64,000 nt of DNA, taken from Algibacter pectinivorans. Its GTDB lineage: Bacteria > Bacteroidota > Bacteroidia > Flavobacteriales > Flavobacteriaceae. Below, one piece after another: positions 8,637 to 17,283 of the stretch (within the stretch, counting starts at the first letter, position 1; every line of letters starts with the position of its first letter). The translations under genes were made by a program, and so were the position numbers. The DNA is taken from NCBI RefSeq assembly GCF_900112595.1, contig NZ_FOMI01000002.1, positions 140,690 through 204,689 on the forward strand, written 5' to 3'. The notes under the pieces are model-generated. The model saw only the letters and a list, made by a program, of their open reading frames with translations, made no database searches and was not told the origin of the DNA.

Positions 8637-9293
8637 TTAAGACAACTTAATAAATAAATTATTCGCAATAAGGTTTGAAATAATAAGCAAATTATTATTT
8701 ACATTTATAGTTACCGAATTATCAAAAGCTTCCTTATGCATAACAGTTAACTTAGTACCTAAGGCAATTTCATTCTTATCTAAGTATTTTAAAAATTCAG
8801 AAGAAGAATCTTTAACACCTACACAAATACAGGTATCGTAAATTTGTGCTTGAGATAGTAATATTTTATCAATACTCTTTATTTTACCTGTTTCGTCTGG
8901 AATAGGATCTCCATGTGGGTCGTGCGTAGGATACTCCAAAAAAGCGTCTAACTGTTTAATTAATTTTTCAGATTTAATATGCTCTAATTGCTCTGCAACT
9001 TCATGAATTTCATCCCAAGAAAAATTAAGTTTTTCAACTAAAAAAACCTCCCAAAGGCGATGCTTTCTAACAATACCAACGGCTATATGCTTACCTTGTT
9101 TGGTTAAAGCCACACCTTGGTACTTTTTATAATCAACATAGCCTTTCTCCGATAATTTTTTTACCATATCGGTAACAGAAGACGCCTTAGTTTCCATAGC
9201 TTTAGCTAGCGCATTTGTACTTACATTGTTTTCACCTTGCTTTGCTAAATGATATATTTCCTTTATATAGTTTTCCTCTGTTAACGTAACCAT
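8637..9293 (-). CDS. DtxR/MntR-family metal-dependent repressor
   Basis: From the ATG at 9293 the protein has 218 residues; an upstream in-frame TTG at 9317 is less likely. Order: winged helix (1-65, with ASSVTDMVKKLSEKGYVDY as recognition part), dimerisation and metal domain (HRLWEVFL and HEVAEQLEHI, the ExxEH ligand motif), and a C-terminal FeoA/SH3-like domain. The first-helix position that is Asp in MntR and Met in DtxR is Asn8 here, so the metal cannot be predicted. It is divergent from the TonB receptor and metal importer, which it probably represses through the palindrome between them. Confidence 0.93.
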   Translation of the reverse strand: MVTLTEENYIKEIYHLAKQGENNVSTNALAKAMETKASSVTDMVKKLSEKGYVDYKKYQGVALTKQGKHIAVGIVRKHRLWEVFLVEKLNFSWDEIHEVAEQLEHIKSEKLIKQLDAFLEYPTHDPHGDPIPDETGKIKSIDKILLSQAQIYDTCICVGVKDSSSEFLKYLDKNEIALGTKLTVMHKEAFDNSVTINVNNNLLIISNLIANNLFIKLS

Positions 9294-9338
9294 TAAATTA
9301 TTTTTTAGATAACACAAATATAATTAAAATAATGTTTT

Positions 9339-9372
9339 AAAAATATTTTTAGTCTAGTCTAAAAATATTTTT
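9339..9372. promoter_or_regulatory. 34-bp palindromic operator between the DtxR-type repressor and the TonB receptor
   Basis: Two perfect 14-base arms (AAAAATATTTTTAG and CTAAAAATATTTTT) flank TCTAGT. The centre TTTAGTCTAGTCTAAA resembles the DtxR/IdeR type site in symmetry and TTAG/CTAA ends. It lies upstream of the repressor's -7 element (minus-strand TATATTTG at 9315-9322) and abuts TATATTTA (9372-9379) ahead of the receptor gene, so binding would cover the -33 region of both promoters. Regulation is inferred. Confidence 0.75.
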
Positions 9373-9391
9373 ATATTTACAAAAAAATAAT

Positions 9392-11638
9392 ATGAAACAT
9401 AAAATACAGTTATTTATTTTCCTAATAAATATTTCAGTTACAGCACAAACCATAACAGGCAAAATAACCACCAATAATACCAACCTTCCTTTTGTAAATA
9501 TTTACCTTAAAGGAACCCAAAAAGGAGCGGTATCTAAAGAAAACGGAACTTATACTATTTTAAATGTAAAACCAGGAAAATACACTTTAGTAGCCTCTTT
9601 TACAGGTTACCAAACTCAGAAAAAAAACATAACTATAGAAAAAAACAATTTGATTGTAAATTTAGATTTACCAGAGTCTGAACTATTAGATCAAATTACT
9701 ATTACAGGTACGCTAAAAGCAGTAAAAAGATTAGAAAGCCCTGTACCAGTTGAAGTATACTCTCCAACATTTTTTAAAAAAAATCCAACACCAAACATTT
9801 TTGACGCCTTACAGAATGTTAATGGCGTTAGGCCGCAATTAAATTGTAATGTTTGTAACACTGGCGACATTCATATAAACGGTCTAGAAGGTCCTTATAC
9901 TTTAGTTCTTATTGATGGTATGCCAATAGTTAGTGGGCTATCTACAGTTTACGGTTTATCAGGCATACCCAATTCATTAATCGAGCAAGTAGAAGTTGTA
10001 AAAGGTCCAGCATCATCACTTTACGGTAGTGAAGCCGTTGGAGGTCTCATTAACATTATCACAAAATTACCCGAACATGCTCCACTATTTTCATTAGATA
10101 ACTATGTAAGTGGTTGGGGAGAAGCTAATTTTGATGTAGGATTTAAATCTCGGGTTGGAAAAAAAGCCAATGTGTTGGTTGGAGCTAACTACTTTAAATA
10201 TTCCAATGCCATAGACAACAATAACGATAATTTTACAGATGTTACCCTGCAGGATCGTATTTCTGTATTTCAAAAATGGAATTTTAAACGACAAAATCAT
10301 CGTCTTTTTTCAATAGCAGGTCGATATTTTTACGAAGATAGATGGGGTGGCGAAATGCAATGGAATAAAACCTTTAGAGGCGGAAACCAAGTGTATGGAG
10401 AAAGTATTTATACCAAACGTTACGAACTTATAGGAAACTACCAGTTACCTATTTCAGAAAAAGTTAATTTTCAGTTTTCATACTCAGACCACGACCAGAA
10501 TTCGGTATACGGAGATACTAGATACTTAGCCCAACAACGTATAGGGTTCGGACAATTAACTTGGGATAAAAAACTAAAAAACAACGATTTACTATTTGGC
10601 ATAGCAGCACGATATAATTATTATAACGACAACACCACTGCCACCATAAATCCAGACCAAATTACCATACCTTCAGTATTTGTACAAGACGAAATTAAAC
10701 TTTCAAACAAAAGTAACCTACTCCTTGGAGCTAGATACGATTACGACAAAAGACACGGCTCTATCTTTACCCCTCGATTAGCCTATAGATTTAAACCAAC
10801 AGAAAACGACATTATTAGGCTAAATGCCGGAACAGGTTTTAGAGTTGTAAATCTATTTACCGAAGATCATGCGGCACTTACAGGGGCTAGAGACGTTATT
10901 ATTAATGGCACGTTACGCCCAGAACAATCATACAACATCAATCTAAATTATCTTAAAAAGCTATATACCAAAGGCGGTCAAATTTTCACCTTCGACGCTT
11001 CGGCATGGTACACCTATTTTACAAATGCCATACTACCAGATTACGACACTAATCCTAATCAAATTATATACGCCAATTTAAATGGAAACTCTGTATCTAA
11101 AGGCTTTAGTTTAAATATAGACACTAATATAGATGCAGGCCTAAAGGCTTCAATAGGTGCTACAATTCAAGAAGTATCACAAACCAACAACGGTATTAAA
11201 ACCCAACAAATATTAACCGAAAAATTTACCGGAGTATGGTCACTAACCTATAAAAATTTTCCAACTAATTTAACCATAGACTACACCGGCAATATTTACG
11301 GTCCTATGCGGTTACCCTTAATAAGTGACCTAGATCCACGCAGCGAATACTCGCCAACCTGGAGCATTCAAAACATTCAATTAACCTACACCAGTAAAGC
11401 CAACTTAGAGTTTTATGGCGGCGTAAAAAATCTATTAAACTGGACACCAAACCAAGGAAATCCTTTTATAATAGCTAGAGCAAACGACCCATTCGATAAA
11501 AACGTAGAATTCAACGCGCAAGGCAACGTAATACCAACAGCACAAAACCCTTATGCACTAACCTTCGACCCGTCGTATGTTTACGCCCCAAACCAAGGTA
11601 GACGATTATTTTTTGGTTTAAGGTATACTTTAAACTAA
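9392..11638 (+). CDS. TonB-dependent outer-membrane receptor (metal uptake locus)
   Basis: A 748-residue receptor: signal peptide, an N-terminal carboxypeptidase-regulatory-like domain (about 20-100, ITGKITTNNTNLPFVNIYLK), a plug domain (about 115-225) with VCNTGDIHINGLEGPYT, LIDGMPIV and VEVVKGPASSLYGSEAVGG, then a 22-strand-like beta barrel ending in RRLFFGLRYTLN with a terminal aromatic-rich strand. The CNVCNTGD segment is often seen in receptors placed beside metal ABC importers. It is first in the operon-like row with the binding lipoprotein (51-base gap), and sits next to the palindromic operator. The ligand is probably a metal or metal complex, by context only. Confidence 0.93.
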   Translation: MKHKIQLFIFLINISVTAQTITGKITTNNTNLPFVNIYLKGTQKGAVSKENGTYTILNVKPGKYTLVASFTGYQTQKKNITIEKNNLIVNLDLPESELLDQITITGTLKAVKRLESPVPVEVYSPTFFKKNPTPNIFDALQNVNGVRPQLNCNVCNTGDIHINGLEGPYTLVLIDGMPIVSGLSTVYGLSGIPNSLIEQVEVVKGPASSLYGSEAVGGLINIITKLPEHAPLFSLDNYVSGWGEANFDVGFKSRVGKKANVLVGANYFKYSNAIDNNNDNFTDVTLQDRISVFQKWNFKRQNHRLFSIAGRYFYEDRWGGEMQWNKTFRGGNQVYGESIYTKRYELIGNYQLPISEKVNFQFSYSDHDQNSVYGDTRYLAQQRIGFGQLTWDKKLKNNDLLFGIAARYNYYNDNTTATINPDQITIPSVFVQDEIKLSNKSNLLLGARYDYDKRHGSIFTPRLAYRFKPTENDIIRLNAGTGFRVVNLFTEDHAALTGARDVIINGTLRPEQSYNINLNYLKKLYTKGGQIFTFDASAWYTYFTNAILPDYDTNPNQIIYANLNGNSVSKGFSLNIDTNIDAGLKASIGATIQEVSQTNNGIKTQQILTEKFTGVWSLTYKNFPTNLTIDYTGNIYGPMRLPLISDLDPRSEYSPTWSIQNIQLTYTSKANLEFYGGVKNLLNWTPNQGNPFIIARANDPFDKNVEFNAQGNVIPTAQNPYALTFDPSYVYAPNQGRRLFFGLRYTLN

Positions 11639-11689
11639 ATTTAACCCATTAAAACGCACAAAAAGAGCAGCTAAACAACCCAGAAAGGA

Positions 11690-12595
11690 ATGAAAAAAAT
11701 AATATTAATATGCCTAACAACTATAATAATTACAAGTTGTAAAAACGAAAAACAAACCAACGGAAAACTTAACGTCGTTACCACCACCTCCATGATAACC
11801 GATTTGGTTAAAAACATAGGCGGCCAACACATTAACCTACAAGGCTTAATGGGCAGTGGCGTAGACCCACATTTATATAAAGCAAGCGAAGGCGATGTCA
11901 CCAAACTCTCCAGCGCCGATATTATTTTTTACAACGGCCTACACCTAGAAGGCAAATTGGTGGAAGTTTTCGAGAAAATGAAAAACATAAAAACCATTGC
12001 CATTAGCGATGCTATAGACAAAAACACCCTAATAGGCTCAGAGTATTTTGCCTCCAATTACGATCCACACATTTGGTTTAACGTCGATTATTGGATACAA
12101 GCCACAACCTTTGTAACCCAAAAACTTAGCGAAGCCATCCCAGAGCACAAGGACGCTTTTCAAACCAATGGCGCTAACTACATAAAACAATTAGAAAGCC
12201 TAAAAGCAAAATTAACCGCCAAAATAGAAACACTTCCAAAAGAACAACGTATTTTAGTAACAGCACACGATGCCTTTAACTATTTCGGAAAATCTTTTGG
12301 CTTCGAAGTCGTTGGTTTGCAAGGCATATCAACAGCCACCGAAGCCGGAGTGCAAGACGTTCAAAAACTATCAAGCTTCATTATAGAAAAGAAAGTGAAG
12401 TCCATTTTTATTGAAAGTTCGGTACCAAAACGCACCATCGAAGCCCTTCAAGCAGCCGTAAACTCAAAAGGTCACAATGTAACCATTGGCGGCTCTTTGT
12501 ACTCCGATGCTTTAGGAAATTCCGGAACCATAGAAGGCACATATATAGGCATGTTCGAGTATAATGTAAACACCATAATAAATGCATTAAAGTAA
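11690..12595 (+). CDS. Metal ABC transporter substrate-binding lipoprotein (ZnuA/TroA type)
   Basis: A 301-residue cluster A-I binding protein. The lipobox IITSC gives lipid-anchored Cys17. Likely metal ligands are His61 (GVDPHLY), His127 (YDPHIW), His193 (TAHDAFNYFG) and Asp273 (YSDALG), with FIESSVPKRTIEAL preceding the last. His rather than Glu at the third position resembles ZnuA/TroA more than PsaA-type manganese proteins. No long His-rich loop is present. With the ATPase and permeases downstream it forms a Mn, Zn or Fe importer; the neighbouring DtxR-type repressor favours Mn or Fe. The metal is undecided. Confidence 0.93.
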   Translation: MKKIILICLTTIIITSCKNEKQTNGKLNVVTTTSMITDLVKNIGGQHINLQGLMGSGVDPHLYKASEGDVTKLSSADIIFYNGLHLEGKLVEVFEKMKNIKTIAISDAIDKNTLIGSEYFASNYDPHIWFNVDYWIQATTFVTQKLSEAIPEHKDAFQTNGANYIKQLESLKAKLTAKIETLPKEQRILVTAHDAFNYFGKSFGFEVVGLQGISTATEAGVQDVQKLSSFIIEKKVKSIFIESSVPKRTIEALQAAVNSKGHNVTIGGSLYSDALGNSGTIEGTYIGMFEYNVNTIINALK

Positions 12596-12600
12596 TTTTA

Positions 12601-12683
12601 TTCGAAGCTATTTCCTGCTATACGCTATATCTTTTTTTGCCATATATGGCAGCAAAAAAAGGATGCCGCTTCTATCAGGGCTA
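12601..12683. repeat. Dispersed intergenic element, copy i
   Basis: Directly after the binding-protein gene. Contains CTTTTTTTGC and GCAAAAAAAGG arms around the palindrome GCCATATATGGC (12639-12650), then GATGCCGCTTCTATCAGGGC. The GGATGCCGC/GCGGCATCC block and the CCATATATGG core recur at 31000-31110. It could fold into a strong hairpin and reduce read-through to the ATPase gene. Confidence 0.65.
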
Positions 12684-12779
12684 AATCATCAGCCAAGGCC
12701 GGTTTAAAATTAACCATTTGAAGAGTACAAAATAGAGCATAGAAAATTTAAAAAAAAATAAAAAATAAAAGAAAGTCAA

Positions 12780-12950
12780 CACCCAAGTTTCGACACAGTC
12801 GAAATCATCAATCTGCAGAAATAAAGAGCGAAGGCATGGCGTCGCAAAGCGCAGCTTTAAGCGCGAAATTCCGAGAGCGAATGGTGCTTTAGCAATTTCC
12901 TCAGATTGATATGATTTTTTGGTTCGTTTTGCATCAAGGCAAAATGAACA
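12780..12950. repeat. Structured, relatively GC-rich intergenic segment inside the metal-importer operon
   Basis: The 370 bases between the binding-protein and ATPase genes hold no credible gene. After copy i, this part contains three hairpins: TTTCGAC-ACA-GTCGAAA (12788-12804), GCGCAGCTTTAAGCGC (about 12849-12864), and GTTCGTTTTGC/GCAAAATGAAC (12922-12949). Base composition differs clearly from the flanking AT-rich DNA, suggesting an inserted repeat. I recall similar stretches from other flavobacterial intergenic regions, but this is unverified. Confidence 0.5.
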
Positions 12951-12966
12951 TCTAAAAAAACAGAAT

Positions 12967-13740
12967 ATGGCGCAATCATCAGAAACAAACAAAAACGAAA
13001 CATCTGTAGGTGCAATAGCCGTAAAAGTAGACGACCTCACCGTAGCCTACAACTACAAACCCGTACTTTGGGATATCGATTTAGAAATCCCAGAAGGCGT
13101 ACTTATGGCCATTGTAGGACCAAACGGCGCCGGAAAATCAACATTAATTAAGTCTATTTTAGGCATATTAAAACCCATAGCCGGAAGTGTCGAAATTTTT
13201 GGCAAGCCCTACGAAAAACAACGCCAAATTGTAGCCTACGTGCCACAAAAAGGAAGTGTAGATTGGGATTTCCCAACAACAGCCTTAGACGTTGTAACCA
13301 TGGGAACTTACGGAAGTTTAGGCTGGATAAAACGCCCAGGACAAAAAGAAAAAAAAGCAGCTTTAGAAGCGCTTGAAAAAGTGGGCATGCTACCCTTTAA
13401 AAACCGACAAATAAGTCAGCTTTCTGGTGGTCAACAGCAGCGTATATTTTTAGCACGAGCCTTAGTACAAAACGCTTCTATTTATTTTATGGACGAACCC
13501 TTTCAAGGTGTCGATGCCACAACCGAAATAGCAATAATCAATATTTTAAAAGAATTACGAAAAGCCGGAAAAACGGTAATTGTAGTCCATCACGATTTAC
13601 AAACCGTACCAGAGTATTTCGATTGGGTAACCTTTTTAAACGTAAAAAAAATAGCCACAGGACCTGTTAAAGATATTTTTAACGACGATAACTTAACAAA
13701 AACCTATGGTATAAATTATAAAGTGAGTATACAGGAGTAA
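12967..13740 (+). CDS. Metal ABC transporter ATP-binding protein
   Basis: A 257-residue ABC ATPase with Walker [10 protein letters not shown] (51-59), Q-loop [13 protein letters not shown], signature LSGGQQQR, Walker B IYFMDEP and the switch VVHHDL. The [12 protein letters not shown]-loop is characteristic of the Mn/Zn/Fe importer ATPases (MntB/ZnuC/SitB group). I use ATG at 12967; the in-frame TTG at 12919 would start inside a repeat hairpin. It energises the two permeases downstream (205-base gap holding repeats). Confidence 0.95.
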   Translation: MAQSSETNKNETSVGAIAVKVDDLTVAYNYKPVLWDIDLEIPEGVLMAIVGPNGAGKSTLIKSILGILKPIAGSVEIFGKPYEKQRQIVAYVPQKGSVDWDFPTTALDVVTMGTYGSLGWIKRPGQKEKKAALEALEKVGMLPFKNRQISQLSGGQQQRIFLARALVQNASIYFMDEPFQGVDATTEIAIINILKELRKAGKTVIVVHHDLQTVPEYFDWVTFLNVKKIATGPVKDIFNDDNLTKTYGINYKVSIQE

Positions 13741-13776
13741 ACAGCCCCCTAACCCCCAAAAGGGGAACTCAAATCT

Positions 13777-13807
13777 CTCCTGCAAGGTTTCAAAAACCTT
13801 GTAGGTA
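13777..13807. repeat. REP palindrome, dispersed copy D
   Basis: TGCAAGGTTTCAAAAACCTTGTAGGT matches the REP palindromes around the transposase gene at 61.8-62.6 kb (TGCGAGGTTTNCAAAACCTTGTAGGTC), with one base longer centre. It lies in the 205-base gap between the ATPase and first permease genes, next to CCCCCTAACCCCC/AGGGG, another short inverted segment. Confidence 0.75.
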
Positions 13808-13945
13808 TAAAATTAAATACAAAATAAGCAATCAATAACAATAAACAGTACTTACTCGATTGCATAAAAACAGAAACTAATTCCTTTCTAAAATAGGAAA
13901 GGTGGATTATAAAAAAAGGAAGCCATTCCTGCTTTTGCAAAAATT

Positions 13946-15073
13946 ATGGATATAACAGAATACATAAAACTAGTTTTTACAGACTACACCCTAAGAACAA
14001 TTACCTTAGGCACCGCCATTTTGGGAGCCGTTACAGGTATGCTAGGTAGTTTTGCTGTACTGCGTAAACAAAGTCTTTTAGGCGATGCTATTTCTCACGC
14101 CGCCTTACCAGGTATTGCCATTGCTTTTTTAATTACAGGCGCAAAAGACAGCAATGTGCTATTATTAGGCGCATTAGTTAGCGGACTCATTGGCACATTC
14201 TGGATAAAAGGCATTATTAGTAAAACCCATTTAAAGTCAGATACCGCATTAGGCTTAATTCTCTCGCTCTTTTTTGGTTTTGGTATGCTTTTACTCACCT
14301 TCATTCAAAAACAACCTAACGCAAACCAAGCAGGCTTAGATAAATACTTGTTCGGTCAAGCCGCCACGTTAGTAGAAAGCGACGTTTGGCTAATGGCGAT
14401 TGTTACAGGTGCCTGTTTATTTGTTTTATTACTATTCTGGAAAGAATTTAAAATCCTGCTTTTCGATGCCGATTACACCAAAACACTTGGCTTTAACACC
14501 AAATTTATCGATGTTTTAATAACCACATTCATTGTTTTAGCCATCGTTTTAGGCTTACAAACTGTAGGCGTAGTTTTAATGAGCGCCATGTTGCTCGCTC
14601 CTGCTGCCGCTGCAAGACAATGGACCAATAGTTTAAGTGTTATGGTTTTTCTAGCAGCAATATTTGGAGCATTTTCAGGCGTGTTCGGTACCGCAATTAG
14701 CGCCAGCCAAAACAATCTTTCTACCGGACCTGTTATTGTTCTGGTTGCGGGTATTTTTGTATTAGTATCCTTTATTTTTTCGCCCAATCGTGGCTTATTA
14801 TTCAAACAATTACGTTTTATAAAAAACCGTCGCGATTTAGAATTGCAAAAAACCCTTTCCTTCATGTTTCATATAGCAGAAACACACGAAAATATTTCGC
14901 ATCCGCATACCATAAAAATTTTAAATAATTTTCAAGGTTTCACAAAAGGCACTCTTCAAAAATTAGTAGAAAAAAACTATGTAAAACTGGATGGCACCAT
15001 GTGGAGTTTAACGGACGAAGGCTTTAAAACAGCATCAAATTTGTATAACCAACAAACGAGTAACAATGAGTAA
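13946..15073 (+). CDS. Metal ABC transporter permease with winged-helix-like C-terminal tail
   Basis: The first about 280 residues form the MntC/ZnuB-type permease with eight or nine membrane segments; family blocks include LGDAISHAALPGIAIAFLI, the coupling region, and MSAMLLAPAAAARQW. After the last membrane segment (SFIFSPNRGLLF) about 95 cytosolic residues follow that resemble a winged helix: TIKILNNFQGFTKGTLQKL, then VEKNYVKLDG and SLTDEGFKTA. Usual permeases of this family end near 280-300 residues, so the 375-residue length is due to the tail. It overlaps the next permease by 8 bases. Confidence 0.93.
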   Translation: MDITEYIKLVFTDYTLRTITLGTAILGAVTGMLGSFAVLRKQSLLGDAISHAALPGIAIAFLITGAKDSNVLLLGALVSGLIGTFWIKGIISKTHLKSDTALGLILSLFFGFGMLLLTFIQKQPNANQAGLDKYLFGQAATLVESDVWLMAIVTGACLFVLLLFWKEFKILLFDADYTKTLGFNTKFIDVLITTFIVLAIVLGLQTVGVVLMSAMLLAPAAAARQWTNSLSVMVFLAAIFGAFSGVFGTAISASQNNLSTGPVIVLVAGIFVLVSFIFSPNRGLLFKQLRFIKNRRDLELQKTLSFMFHIAETHENISHPHTIKILNNFQGFTKGTLQKLVEKNYVKLDGTMWSLTDEGFKTASNLYNQQTSNNE

Positions 15074-16226
15074 TGCGCAAATAGAAATACAGCTAATTGC
15101 AAGTTTGGTTGCCATAGCTTGTGCCATACCAGGAACCTTTTTGGTATTACGAAAAATGGCCATGATTAGCGATGCTATTAGCCATTCCATTTTACCCGGA
15201 ATTGTTATTGGATTTTTTATTACTCAAGATTTAAACTCACCTTTACTTATTTTACTTGCTGCTTTAACCGGAATTATTACCGTAGTTTTGGTCGAATACA
15301 TTCAAAAAACAGGCTTGGTAAAAGAAGATACCGCTATTGGGTTAGTGTTTCCTATTCTGTTTAGTATTGGTGTAATAATGATAGCAAAAAATGCTAACGA
15401 TGTGCATCTCGATGTTGATGCCGTTTTACTAGGCGAACTCGCTTTTGCTCCTTTTGATAGGCTTATTATTGCAGGATTAGATGTTGGCCCTAAATCCCTT
15501 TGGATTATTGGCAGTATTTTAATAATAACCATTGGCTTACTATTGGCCTTTTTTAAAGAATTAAAAGTAAGCACCTTTGATGCTGGCTTATCAGCGGCAT
15601 TAGGGTTCTCACCAGCTGTTATACATTATGGATTAATGACAGTTTCGTCTGTTACCACAGTTGGCGCATTCGATGCTGTTGGTGCCATACTAGTAGTTGC
15701 CTTAATGATTGCCCCTGCAGCAACAGCATATTTACTAACAAACGAATTAAAACGCATGCTTATCTACGCCATTTGTTTTGGCGTATTTAGCGCTATTGCA
15801 GGATATTGGTTAGCACATGTGCTCGATGCATCTATTGCAGGATCTATAACCACCATGTTAGGACTACTATTTTTGGTTGTATATCTATTTGCACCAAGAA
15901 AAGGGATTATTGCAGTGATGTATCGCGAAAAGCAACAACGTACAGAGGTCTCTTTATTAACCTTTTTATTGCATTTAAAAAACCATTCCGAAGAGCGCGA
16001 GCGCCATGTTAATCACCTTAACGAGCATATAAATTGGCAAAAAGTACGCTCTAAAACAGTTTTAGATTTAGCATTAAAAAATAACATGATTCAGTTTGAT
16101 AAAAATATTGTGTCCCTAACCGAAAAAGGCGAACAATTTACATCTCAAGCTATCGATTATATTATTACAAATCAAGATAATAAGATTGAACACATGAAAG
16201 ATGATTTCTTTTTGTTTAGAGGCTAA
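15066..16226 (+). CDS. Second metal ABC transporter permease with C-terminal tail
   Basis: A 386-residue paralogue of the preceding permease: ISDAISHSILPGIVIGFFI near the N-terminus, GAFDAVGAILVVALMIAPAAT in the middle, and LFAPRKGIIAV closing the membrane domain at about residue 283. A 100-residue soluble tail follows with VRSKTVLDLALKNNMIQFD and VSLTEKGEQFTSQ, again winged-helix-like though weaker. Two different permeases suggest a heterodimer as in Mnt/Sit systems with C and D subunits. The 8-base overlap with the upstream gene shows translational coupling. Confidence 0.92.
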   Translation: MSNAQIEIQLIASLVAIACAIPGTFLVLRKMAMISDAISHSILPGIVIGFFITQDLNSPLLILLAALTGIITVVLVEYIQKTGLVKEDTAIGLVFPILFSIGVIMIAKNANDVHLDVDAVLLGELAFAPFDRLIIAGLDVGPKSLWIIGSILIITIGLLLAFFKELKVSTFDAGLSAALGFSPAVIHYGLMTVSSVTTVGAFDAVGAILVVALMIAPAATAYLLTNELKRMLIYAICFGVFSAIAGYWLAHVLDASIAGSITTMLGLLFLVVYLFAPRKGIIAVMYREKQQRTEVSLLTFLLHLKNHSEERERHVNHLNEHINWQKVRSKTVLDLALKNNMIQFDKNIVSLTEKGEQFTSQAIDYIITNQDNKIEHMKDDFFLFRG

Positions 16227-16237
16227 TATTACTATAA

Positions 16238-16915
16238 ATGACACATACCAAACCAAAACTTATTTACTTTCTTTTTAGTGTAATTCTTCTTTTTACAAGT
16301 TGTAAAAACGCTAACAAAAGCATAGATTTTGAATTGCAAGACGGCGATTTACTTTTTCAAGATACAGGAACAGACGCCATTGATAATGCTATAAAATCGG
16401 TTACAGCAACGGCATTTGCAAAAAACTATTCTCATGTTGGAATAGCGATGCAAACCCAAGGCAATTGGTTTGTTTTAGAAGCTATTCCTGAAAAAGGCAT
16501 TACCAAAACACCTATTCAAGATTTTTTAAACCGAAATAAAAATGACCAAAATAAATCTAGAACTACAGTGGCTAGACTGGATGAAAATTATGGCCAATAT
16601 ATTCCGAAAGCCATCGAATATGGACTAAAACGATTAGGCTTACCTTACGACAAGGTTTTTTTATGGGACGATACCAGTTACTATTGCTCTGAATTGGTTT
16701 ACAAAATGTTTTCTTACCAGGATTTAAAAAACAACCCTACACCATTCAAGAATCAACCTATGACTTTTAAAGACAGTACAGGTAAAACGGCTACTGGATG
16801 GATTGACTATTACAAGCAACTTAACCAACCTATTCCAGAAGGCGATATAGGCACCAACCCTAACCTTATGGCTGGAAGTCCGCATGTAACATTCATTCAT
16901 GATTACTCTAAATAG
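16238..16915 (+). CDS. YiiX/YebB-like NlpC/P60-superfamily lipoprotein
   Basis: A 225-residue predicted lipoprotein (lipobox LFTSC, Cys22). It has the permuted NlpC/P60 layout of YiiX-like hydrolases: DGDLLFQDTG at the start of the domain, the histidine block NYSHVGIAM, and the cysteine block SYYCSELVYKMF. These give a Cys/His catalytic pair; substrates in this group are mostly unknown (amide or lipid-linked bonds in the envelope). It lies 11 bases after the permease gene and 6 bases before yraN, so it may be in the same transcript. Confidence 0.87.
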   Translation: MTHTKPKLIYFLFSVILLFTSCKNANKSIDFELQDGDLLFQDTGTDAIDNAIKSVTATAFAKNYSHVGIAMQTQGNWFVLEAIPEKGITKTPIQDFLNRNKNDQNKSRTTVARLDENYGQYIPKAIEYGLKRLGLPYDKVFLWDDTSYYCSELVYKMFSYQDLKNNPTPFKNQPMTFKDSTGKTATGWIDYYKQLNQPIPEGDIGTNPNLMAGSPHVTFIHDYSK

Positions 16916-16921
16916 TTACTC

Positions 16922-17281
16922 ATGGCACAGCACAACGAACTTGGTAAAAAAGGCGAACAATTAGCAGTAGATTTTCTTCTGAAAAACAACTACGCCATTA
17001 TGGAACGCAACTACCGATTTGATAAAGCTGAAGTAGATATTATTGCTCAAAAAAAGGATATTTTAGCCATTATAGAAGTAAAAACACGCTCGACTACCGA
17101 TTTTGGAAATCCGCAAGACTTTGTAAAACCCAAACAAATTAAGCGTTTAGTAAAGGCGGTTGACGAATATGTTACCGTAAACGATTTAGATGTTGAAGTT
17201 CGGTTTGATATTATTGCTATTGTAAAAGAAGGTAAAGGCTATAATATTGAGCATTTAGAAAATGCTTTTTACCATTTTTAA
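16922..17281 (+). CDS. YraN family (UPF0102) endonuclease-like protein
   Basis: A 119-residue protein with the Holliday-junction-resolvase-like fold: LGKKGEQLAVDFLLKNNY, RNYRFDKAEVDIIAQ and IIEVKTRS supply the family's E-D-ExK pattern (Glu in GEQ, Asp in VDII, ExK in EVK). The length matches UPF0102. Nuclease activity is inferred from fold; the cellular role is not established. It meets the TlpA-like gene tail to tail with 2 bases between. Confidence 0.93.
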   Translation: MAQHNELGKKGEQLAVDFLLKNNYAIMERNYRFDKAEVDIIAQKKDILAIIEVKTRSTTDFGNPQDFVKPKQIKRLVKAVDEYVTVNDLDVEVRFDIIAIVKEGKGYNIEHLENAFYHF

Positions 17282-17283
17282 AA

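Noticed and set aside
12681-13040. 119-codon minus-strand frame over the repeat region and ATPase start
   Set aside because: Its composition comes from hairpin repeats and the antisense of the ATPase; Phe/Cys-rich without family likeness.
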